A stretch of 9,933 nt of DNA from VFMC01 sp031404435 (GTDB lineage: Bacteria; Actinomycetota; Acidimicrobiia; Acidimicrobiales; Ilumatobacteraceae), in the NCBI GenBank assembly GCA_031404435.1, contig JANNHO010000424.1:1-9933 (forward strand). The letters run 5' to 3'. Under the pieces are notes generated by a model. That model had not been told where the DNA came from. It did no database searches and saw only the letters and a program-made list of their open reading frames with translations. Positions within the stretch are counted from its first letter, which is position 1. Each line of letters opens with the position of its first letter. Positions 5,177-9,933 of the stretch are shown one piece after another. The translations under genes were made by a program, and so were the position numbers.

Positions 5177-6640
5177 TCACGAGTCGCTGGTGGCTGGTTG
5201 GCGTTCGCGGTAGTCGCGGGCACCGCCGGCTTCGGGTTCCACCTCGAGCGTCACCCCGTCGATCGCCACCACACGCACCGCATCGCCGGCCTTCAGCGGG
5301 GTGGCTCGGTTGGTGCGCGCCCGCCAGCGGGCGTTGGCGACGGTGACCACACCCTCCGGGTCGACGTCACCGATCGCCTCGCCGAGCTCGCCGATCATCC
5401 ACTCGCGCCCGATCGTCGGCGTGGCAAACCGGGTGCGCACCATCGACGGCATCCCGACGATGAAGGTCAGCATCAGGCCACCGATACCAACCACCAATGT
5501 CAGCCAACCCACCCGCAGACTCGTACCGGGCAGCGGCTCGAACATCACCAGGCTGGCGACCGTGGAAGCGAGAATGCCAACCCCGGTCCATAGGCGGGGG
5601 ATGCCAACCTGCACATCGACTGCGAATGCGAACATCGCCGCCACCATCAGCGCCACCGCCCACCCCCGCGCCGGCAACTCGGCCAGGCCGTAGCACGCAA
5701 AGAACGCACACACGGCACCGACGACACCGGCGATACCGACCCCGGCGGTGAAGAACTCGAACACCAACAACGCCAGGCCGATCAGCAGCATCAGATACGC
5801 CACAGCGGGGCTGGCCATAGTGTGCATCATCTGGTCGATCAGACCGAGCTTGGAAAAGCGCACGAGTGTGGCGCGCAACTCGACATCGCCCTGGTCGTTG
5901 ACGCCCTCGGTCACAGTGTCGAGCACGCCGCCGGTGTTGTCGGCCAGCCGTTCCACCTCCACGCCGTCCATAGCCAGCACCATGTTGCGGATGGTCGGCA
6001 CGCCGAGGTCGGGGGTGTCCAGCCGCAGCGCACCGGCCGTTCGGGCCTGCTGAAAGCTGAGCGATCCATTCCGCAACTGCGATCCGGAAGCGCCGAACTC
6101 GACCGCCTTGCCCGAGGTCGTATCGATGTCAAACAGCGCCCCGGTATGGCCGATCCTGCTGCCGCTGACCATCGCCGTCACGTCGGCCACGCCCATCAGT
6201 TGCGCCGGGCTGCCGTACAGGCGAGCACTGCGCGAGGGGCCGACCCAGATGCCGATCGGCACCGGCGAATCGGCCACGCGCTGCACCAGGCCACCTATCT
6301 CCTGTGCGGACGCAGACGCGCCACCAGAGTTGACCTGCAGAATCAGCGCCTGTGCGCCGTTGCCGACGGCCCGGTCGATCGCCGCGTCGATTGCATCGAT
6401 CACCACGCTGTCGAACAACCCGCTCACCTGCAACACGTCGACCGGGGCAAGACCCGAATCCGTCGCTGTACCTGCGTCGGTGCTGGCCAAATCGCCCGTT
6501 GTGTCGCCCGTTGTGTCGCTGGTCGCGGCGCCGGACGGGGGCACTGTTCGGGGGTCGGCGGCCGACGCTGTCGTCGACAATGCCAGTGCGGCACCCACGA
6601 CGAACGGGGCGACCAGAAAAACAGTGGCTAGTCTGCGCAC
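5177..6640 (-). CDS. NfeD-family membrane protein with ClpP/SppA-like periplasmic domain (NfeD1b type)
   Basis: A 487-residue, long-form NfeD protein. In order: a signal peptide (1-27, ending A-S-A); a Thr/Ser/Asp/Gly-rich linker (29-63); a ClpP-class serine-protease-like domain (about 66-250); several transmembrane segments (about 280-410, beginning VAYLMLLIGLALLVFEFF); and a C-terminal NfeD OB-fold (IGELGEAIGDVDPEGVV, then RWRART and a VVAIDGVTLEVEP end). Long NfeD proteins are usually linked to stomatin/flotillin partners and membrane-protein quality control, but no such gene is adjacent. In the region that should hold the catalytic Ser (A-A-S-A-G in archaeal 1510-N) this protein reads R-S-A-R-L-Y-G-S, so activity is doubtful. 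The GTG start at 6640 has a strong GGAGG 5 nt upstream. The micro-ORFs and hydrolase follow on the same strand. Confidence 0.9.
   Translation of the reverse strand: MRRLATVFLVAPFVVGAALALSTTASAADPRTVPPSGAATSDTTGDTTGDLASTDAGTATDSGLAPVDVLQVSGLFDSVVIDAIDAAIDRAVGNGAQALILQVNSGGASASAQEIGGLVQRVADSPVPIGIWVGPSRSARLYGSPAQLMGVADVTAMVSGSRIGHTGALFDIDTTSGKAVEFGASGSQLRNGSLSFQQARTAGALRLDTPDLGVPTIRNMVLAMDGVEVERLADNTGGVLDTVTEGVNDQGDVELRATLVRFSKLGLIDQMMHTMASPAVAYLMLLIGLALLVFEFFTAGVGIAGVVGAVCAFFACYGLAELPARGWAVALMVAAMFAFAVDVQVGIPRLWTGVGILASTVASLVMFEPLPGTSLRVGWLTLVVGIGGLMLTFIVGMPSMVRTRFATPTIGREWMIGELGEAIGDVDPEGVVTVANARWRARTNRATPLKAGDAVRVVAIDGVTLEVEPEAGGARDYRERQPATSDS
6629..6634 (+). promoter_or_regulatory. Putative -10 element (TAGTCT) of a leaderless ATPase-operon transcript
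   Basis: TAGTCT fits TAnnnT and is followed by 8 nt and then the GTG at 6643. There is no Shine-Dalgarno before that GTG. The hexamer lies within the first codons of the divergent nfeD-type gene. No clear -35 box is visible. Confidence 0.45.
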
Positions 6641-6642
6641 AA

Positions 6643-7491
6643 GTGCCTCCGAAGCGCCTGGATCTACGAGAGTTTCTCACCTCCACCCGGCTGGTCATCG
6701 TGGCCGGCAAGGGGGGAGTCGGAAAGACCACGGTAACGGCAGTTCTGGCGCGTGCGGCAACACGGTGCGGACTTCGGGTCCTGGTCGTCGACCTCGATGG
6801 ACGGCCAATGCTCGCTGAGCTCACTCCCGGCATCGAGCACCTCAGCCTCACCGCCGCTGACGCCCTGGCCGAGTACCTGGAAACCCACGGTCTGCGGCGC
6901 ATCTCCAAGCGCCTGGTCAGCAGCGGCGTGATCGACGTGGTGTCGACGGCCGCACCGGGCATCGACGACATCGTGGTGCTCGGCAAGCTGAAGCAACTCG
7001 AACGCGGCGGCGACTACGACGTGATCATCGTCGACGGGCCGGCGTCCGGCCACGCGATCACGTTGCTGATGTCGGCCCGTTCGCTGCTCGACACCGTGCG
7101 CGGCGGGCCAGTGCACACGCAGGCCATTGACGTGTTGGAACTGCTCGGCGACGAGTCGCGTTGCCAGGTGGTGCTGGTCACGTTGCCCGAAACCACGCCG
7201 GTCAACGAGTTGATCGACACTGCGTACGCACTCGAGGAACGTGTTGGGGTGCGGCTCGGACCCGTCGTCGTCAATGGCGTGGATCTCGGATCTGCCCTGG
7301 TGATCAACGATGCCGTCGACGAGGTTCTGGCGGAGGCGGCTCGCTATCGCAACGCCCGGCGAGCGATGCACCGGCGCGAGCTCGATCATCTGGGTGCGGC
7401 GTTGGCGCTCGAGCAGATCCACCTCCCATTGCTGGCCAGGTCTGGCCTGACCGCCGCCGATGTCGACTACCTCGCCGAGGGCCTGCTGTGA
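6643..7491 (+). CDS. ArsA/Get3-like anion-transporting ATPase, first subunit (Rv3679 type)
   Basis: A cytoplasmic P-loop ATPase of 282 residues in the ArsA/Get3 branch of the deviant Walker A (SIMIBI) class. AGKGGVGKTT (21-30) includes the signature Lys23 that reaches across the dimer interface, with Lys28 as the P-loop lysine. VVDLDG follows at about residue 50, and the switch II-like VDGPASG has Asp131. GGPVHTQAIDVLELL matches a segment typical of the mycobacterial Rv3679 group. In actinobacteria this gene is paired with a second ATPase, as here, and the two are thought to form a heterodimer; the cargo is not established. The GTG at 6643 gives an N-terminus MPPKRLDLREF just before the first strand and fits the leaderless promoter. 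The stop overlaps the next start (GTGA). Arsenite transport itself is unlikely: no ars genes are near. Confidence 0.9.
   Translation: MPPKRLDLREFLTSTRLVIVAGKGGVGKTTVTAVLARAATRCGLRVLVVDLDGRPMLAELTPGIEHLSLTAADALAEYLETHGLRRISKRLVSSGVIDVVSTAAPGIDDIVVLGKLKQLERGGDYDVIIVDGPASGHAITLLMSARSLLDTVRGGPVHTQAIDVLELLGDESRCQVVLVTLPETTPVNELIDTAYALEERVGVRLGPVVVNGVDLGSALVINDAVDEVLAEAARYRNARRAMHRRELDHLGAALALEQIHLPLLARSGLTAADVDYLAEGLL
6646..6650 (-). promoter_or_regulatory. Shine-Dalgarno sequence (GGAGG) of the nfeD-type gene
   Basis: Read on the minus strand, GGAGG is followed by CACTT and then the GTG at 6640. It fixes that start. The same bases are codons 2 and 3 of the divergent ATPase gene on the plus strand. 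Confidence 0.75.
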
Positions 7492-8660
7492 ACGCAGCGG
7501 TGCAGCGCTCGGTGCGCGATGTCGTCACCTCGGCTGAGGTGATCGTGTGCTGTGGATCGGGCGGGGTCGGCAAGACCACGATCGCCGCGATCATCGGCCT
7601 CGAGCTAGCTCAGGCTGGGAATCGGGTGGTGGTAATCACCATCGATCCGGCCAAACGACTTGCCGACGCACTCGGCGTGGCCGACGGGCTCGGCAACGAA
7701 CCGGTCCGCATCACAACCAATCCCGGCGACCTGTCCGCCGACCAGTCCAGTTCGGGCGAGCTGTGGGCGGCGATGCTCGATCCTGCGGCCACCTTCGACA
7801 TGCTGGTGCGCCAGACCGCACCGTCACCGGAGCGGGCCGAGCGGATCCTGTCGAACCGCTTCTACCGCAACATTGCCGGGGCCTTGAGCGGCACGCAGGA
7901 GTACATGGCTGCCGAGCGGCTGTATGCACTACACGATGATCCGCGCTTCGATGTGGTGGTCGTCGACACCCCCCCGAGTCGGCACGCGCTCGACTTCATC
8001 GACGCACCAGGCACCCTCGCCCGGTTCCTCGACCATGCCGTTTTCAAGCTGATGATGGTGCCGGCTCGGCGGGGGCTGCGCGTGTTGAACGTGGCTGCTC
8101 AGCCTGTGCTGCGCTCGATTGGCAAGGTCGTCGGTGGCGATGTGCTGGCCGACGCAATCGGGTTCTTCCAAGCCTTCGAGGGGATGGAAAGCGGTTTCCG
8201 CGACCGGGCCATCGCCGTGACTGCGTTGTTGCGTTCCGAGGAGACCCGTTTCGTGCTGGTCGCCTCGCCCAAGCGCGACACCATCGACGAAGCAGCGCTC
8301 TTCGCCGCGCGCCTGGGCGATTCCGCGCTCGCCGTCGACGCGGTCATCGTGAACCGCAGCACGCCCGTGTTTGCGCGACCGCGCACCGCCCGACGAAAGG
8401 CCGATGCGGCACTGTGGGAGAACTTCACCGAACTGGCGGCACTGGCAGAGGCCGAGCGCGCCCAGGTACAGCCGCTCGTCGAGCAACTCGCCCGTCACGA
8501 CGCTCGACAGGCCGCCTGGCGGGACGCCGAACCAGTCAAGGGTCCAGGTGATCCGGTGCCGCTCGCCTGGGTCCCGCTGCTCGGCGACGACGTTCACGAT
8601 CTAGACGCGCTGGAGCAGATCCGCCGGTTGCTCTTCGGCTCGACGACCCCCGCGGGATAG
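7488..8660 (+). CDS. ArsA/Get3-like anion-transporting ATPase, second subunit (Rv3680 type)
   Basis: The partner ATPase, 390 residues, starting at a GTG that overlaps the previous stop by 4 nt, implying coupled translation. Motifs: CCGSGGVGKTT (21-31, P-loop Lys29); TIDPAKRLADALGV with Asp53; SNRFYRNIAGALSGTQEYMA; and VVVDTPPSRHALDF with Asp160. These match the Rv3680 group closely. The signature lysine of the deviant Walker A motif is replaced by Ser24, whereas the first subunit keeps it, so in a heterodimer the two nucleotide sites would not be equivalent. The C-terminal part, with PLAWVPLLGDDVHDLDAL near the end, is also characteristic. No membrane segments are seen. The protein may receive or guard a hydrophobic cargo as Get3 does, but this is inference. 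Confidence 0.93.
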   Translation: MNAAVQRSVRDVVTSAEVIVCCGSGGVGKTTIAAIIGLELAQAGNRVVVITIDPAKRLADALGVADGLGNEPVRITTNPGDLSADQSSSGELWAAMLDPAATFDMLVRQTAPSPERAERILSNRFYRNIAGALSGTQEYMAAERLYALHDDPRFDVVVVDTPPSRHALDFIDAPGTLARFLDHAVFKLMMVPARRGLRVLNVAAQPVLRSIGKVVGGDVLADAIGFFQAFEGMESGFRDRAIAVTALLRSEETRFVLVASPKRDTIDEAALFAARLGDSALAVDAVIVNRSTPVFARPRTARRKADAALWENFTELAALAEAERAQVQPLVEQLARHDARQAAWRDAEPVKGPGDPVPLAWVPLLGDDVHDLDALEQIRRLLFGSTTPAG

Positions 8661-8663
8661 CCT
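8658..8663 (+). promoter_or_regulatory. Putative -10 element (TAGCCT) of a leaderless receiver-gene transcript
   Basis: TAGCCT fits TAnnnT, lies 7 nt before the GTG at 8671, and uses the TAG stop codon of the second ATPase as its first three bases. There is no Shine-Dalgarno sequence before the GTG, so a separate leaderless transcript in addition to operon read-through is plausible. Confidence 0.4.
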
Positions 8664-8670
8664 GCCGGTC

Positions 8671-9138
8671 GTGCACATCCTGGTAGCTACCGACGCCGAT
8701 TTCGTTCTCGACGACATCCTCGCCGCCCTCTCGGGCCCCGACACGTCGTTCACCGTGTGCCGCAACGGACGCGACGTCGCCGGCGTGGTGAAGGCCAGAA
8801 CACCCGACATCGCCATCTTCGACCTGCAGATCGGCTCGATGGGCGGCATGGCCACCACGATGTCGCTGCGGCTCGACGAGAGCTCCGGTTTGTTGCCCTA
8901 CGTACCGATCCTGATGCTGCTCGACCGGCGCGCCGACCTCCACCTCGCCAAGCGCAGCGCCGCCGACGGCTGGGTGATCAAACCCCTCGACGCGCTCACC
9001 CTGCAACGCGCAGTCGCCGACATCCTCGCCCTGAAACCCGAGCCGGTCGTCGAGTACACGGCCGCCGAAACCGGCGGTGACACCAGCGACGAAACCGACA
9101 GCGAAACGACTGAGGAAGAAGCAGTCGCAGCCGGATAG
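8671..9138 (+). CDS. Stand-alone CheY-like receiver-domain protein with acidic tail
   Basis: A 155-residue single-domain response regulator: a receiver domain (about 1-120) followed by a Thr/Glu/Asp-rich, probably disordered tail (about 125-155). The opening strand HILVATDAD keeps Asp8 of the acidic pocket but has Thr7 where a second acid is usual. Asp51 in IAIFDLQIGSMGG is the expected phosphoacceptor. Lys104 in WVIKPLDA is the conserved Lys-Pro. The conserved switch Thr/Ser at the end of strand 4 is replaced: PILMLLD has Leu84 there. No DNA-binding or enzymatic output domain and no nearby histidine kinase are present, so it presumably acts by protein-protein contact, perhaps with the ATPases it follows. 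The GTG at 8671 is 10 nt after the ATPase stop and lacks a Shine-Dalgarno site. Confidence 0.85.
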   Translation: MHILVATDADFVLDDILAALSGPDTSFTVCRNGRDVAGVVKARTPDIAIFDLQIGSMGGMATTMSLRLDESSGLLPYVPILMLLDRRADLHLAKRSAADGWVIKPLDALTLQRAVADILALKPEPVVEYTAAETGGDTSDETDSETTEEEAVAAG

Positions 9139-9141
9139 AGT
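9136..9141 (+). promoter_or_regulatory. Putative -10 element (TAGAGT) for tRNA-Pro
   Basis: TAGAGT fits TAnnnT, starts on the TAG stop of the receiver gene, and lies 15 nt before the mature tRNA 5' end, giving a short leader for RNase P to remove. No strong -35 match is seen. Confidence 0.3.
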
Positions 9142-9156
9142 CCACGACTGCACTTA

Positions 9157-9234
9157 CGGGGTGTAGCGCAGCTTGGTTAGCGCGCCACGTTCGGGACGTG
9201 GAGGCCGGGAGTTCAAATCTCCCCACCCCGACCA
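9157..9234 (+). tRNA. tRNA-Pro, anticodon CGG (reads CCG)
   Basis: A full cloverleaf can be drawn. The acceptor stem is CGGGGTG (9157-9163) with CACCCCG (9224-9230). The D stem is GCGC/GCGC (9166-9169, 9180-9183). The anticodon stem is CCACG/CGTGG around loop TTCGGGA, with anticodon CGG at 9192-9194. The variable loop is AGGCC. The T stem is GGGAG/CTCCC around TTCAAAT. Discriminator A9231 is followed by an encoded CCA (9232-9234). The unusual C at position 1 is typical of bacterial proline tRNAs. Integrase debris lies just downstream, consistent with the tRNA 3' end having served as an attachment site. Confidence 0.97.
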
Positions 9235-9236
9235 TA

Positions 9237-9283
9237 AAGCCTCTGGTCACGGGATCTGCGAAAGCAGTCCAGGCCAGGGGCTT
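9237..9283 (+). other. Two-tier hairpin just downstream of tRNA-Pro
   Basis: AAGCCTCTGG (9237-9246) pairs with CCAGGGGCTT (9274-9283), 10 bp with one U-G pair. Inside it CTGC (9256-9259) and GCAG (9264-9267) close a GAAA tetraloop (9260-9263). It starts 3 nt after the encoded CCA. There is no run of T after it (CTGCC follows), so it is not a canonical Rho-independent terminator; it may be a processing or weak termination structure. Confidence 0.5.
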
Positions 9284-9354
9284 CTGCCTTCCGGCGATCG
9301 TGGGAGCCACTGCGCGGTCTAACGTGGTAGCGCCACCGAGGGGAGGGCAACGCG

Positions 9355-9663
9355 ATTTCCAGGAAGCCGACCACCCGGTCACATGGAGAAGGGTCGATCT
9401 ACCGGGAAGCGGAGTCCGGCGGGCACAAGGGCCAATCACAGGCTCGGATCACCTGCCGAGACCACAAGCGGATGTTGGGCGAGATGCTGGAGTGGGCGGT
9501 CGCCCGCCGGTACATCAACTGGAACCCGGCGCGGCTCGCGGAGTTGCCGAAGAGTCGCTCTACCACGTACCCCGGTTCGGGCTTCAATATTTCAGAGCGT
9601 AGAAGGGTTTCGAGGAACCACACCGAACGACAGCTATGGGCGGGGAGGCCTACTCTTCGATGA
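9355..9663 (+). pseudogene. Tyrosine recombinase (phage-type integrase) remnant, internally deleted and C-terminally truncated
   Basis: The frame carries two separate parts of a phage-type integrase. RSHGEGSIYRE (9379-9411) is the typical N-terminal arm-binding start. HKRMLGEMLEWAVARRYINW followed by NPARLAELPK (from about 9466) is the last part of the SAM-like core-binding domain. In intact integrases these are separated by about 100 residues; here the gap is only about 18, so an in-frame deletion is apparent. After LPK the homology stops, and the frame ends at TGA 9661 without any catalytic domain (no Arg, His or Tyr box). There is no ATG: a GAGGGGAGGG run precedes an ATT at 9355, which may be a decayed start. 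The upstream boundary is therefore approximate. Its position directly after tRNA-Pro fits an element that integrated there and was lost. Confidence 0.75.
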
Positions 9664-9829
9664 GGATCACCAGGGACTCGGGCACGACGCCGTCATGAGC
9701 CATCGCCTCGGCCGCTGCCTCGCTCTGCATGGCGGCCATGAGGGCATCAAGATCGGCGACGTCCATGAGAACGGCTACTTGGGTTGGGTTCTCCGGATTG
9801 ACAAACGTTCTGATGTTTGTGACACCGAG
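9650..9829 (-). pseudogene. C-terminal part of an ABM-like (antibiotic biosynthesis monooxygenase superfamily) small protein
   Basis: On the minus strand a frame ending at TAG 9650-9652 reads GVTNIRTFVNPENPTQVAVL, then MDVADLDALMAAMQSEAAAE and a short end in LVILIEE. This resembles the second half of small dimeric ABM-fold proteins (the strand with a residue run like V-x-x-N-P-x-D-P-x-x-V, then a helix and a final strand). The first half, about 35-45 residues, is absent; a TGA closes this frame upstream, and in place of the N-terminus is a scrap of another gene. An internal ATG at 9768 could in principle start a 38-residue product, but I regard it as a remnant. The function of the intact parent is not inferable. 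The stop lies only 3 bases inside the integrase remnant's 3' end region on the other strand. Confidence 0.55.
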
Positions 9830-9836
9830 GGTTGGT

Positions 9837-9933
9837 CTGTACGTCGAGCGCCGTGAGGTCGCGTCCGGAGATGAGGTCGTAGCCGCGCACCTTCAGGTAC
9901 TCGTGATCGGCGCCCACGACGTCGACCTTGGCC
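9837..9933 (-). pseudogene. Fragment of a MacB/FtsX-type ABC transporter permease (periplasmic core domain)
   Basis: Entering from the right edge, the minus strand reads AKVDVVGADHEYLKV and then RGYDLISGRDLTALDV, close to the segment of MacB-like permeases where G-V-x-x-x-Y-F-x-V-R-G-L-x-L-x-x-G-R is conserved. After ALDV (about 9840) the frame continues but loses all resemblance and stops at 9747. Intact permeases have several hundred more residues, including transmembrane helices, after this point, so the gene is cut here. How much lies beyond the window is unknown; if the upstream part is complete this is a 3'-truncated gene, otherwise an isolated scrap. Confidence 0.5.

Noticed and set aside
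5822..6631. Long plus-strand frame opposite the nfeD-type gene
   Set aside because: Antisense shadow; the minus strand has a signal peptide, transmembrane segments and an OB domain with a good ribosome-binding site.
6643..8660. Arsenite efflux (arsA) operon
   Set aside because: Both ATPases resemble the Rv3679/Rv3680 actinobacterial pair, and there is no arsB, arsD or arsR in the window.

Overview
This is a 9.9 kb high-GC chromosomal window with very strong G/C preference at third codon positions, GTG starts, and several genes that look leaderless (a TAnnnT hexamer 7-8 nt before the start codon). Together with an adjacent pair of ArsA/Get3-like ATPases of the Rv3679/Rv3680 type and a selA-selB pair, this suggests an actinobacterium. 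A less-studied class such as Acidimicrobiia is possible, but that placement is inference.

Layout, left to right. (1) 1-779, minus strand: the 5' two thirds of dut (dUTPase, cut by the window edge), preceded by a VapC-like PIN-domain ORF that lacks its N-terminal catalytic strand. (2) 780-1049: no convincing gene; it ends in the proposed selA promoter. (3) 1050-4106, plus strand: selA and selB, the enzyme that makes Sec-tRNA(Sec) and the elongation factor that delivers it. selC, selD and a clear selenoprotein are not in the window. (4) 4051-6640, minus strand: an nfeD-type membrane protein with a ClpP-like domain, then a spacer with an 18-bp tandem repeat and two overlapping micro-ORFs, then an alpha/beta hydrolase whose 3' end overlaps the end of selB by 56 bp. 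(5) 6643-9138, plus strand: two ArsA-like ATPases overlapping by 4 nt, then a stand-alone receiver-domain protein. The first ATPase starts only 2 bp from the divergent nfeD start. (6) 9157-9234: tRNA-Pro(CGG). (7) 9235-9933: gene debris, consisting of an internally deleted tyrosine recombinase remnant, the C-terminal part of an ABM-like small protein, and a scrap of a MacB/FtsX-type ABC permease. This is what an old integration site downstream of a tRNA looks like.

The most unusual element is the 5007-5140 spacer. Its 18-bp repeats keep a reading frame with repeated F-V-T-E-V-V hexapeptides. The first micro-ORF has a well-spaced Shine-Dalgarno site, the second overlaps it by 10 nt, and the second ends in a GTGA overlap with the hydrolase start. 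It could be a chain of translationally coupled leader peptides, or one 44-codon repeat peptide broken by a one-base deletion. The other genes belong to recognisable families.
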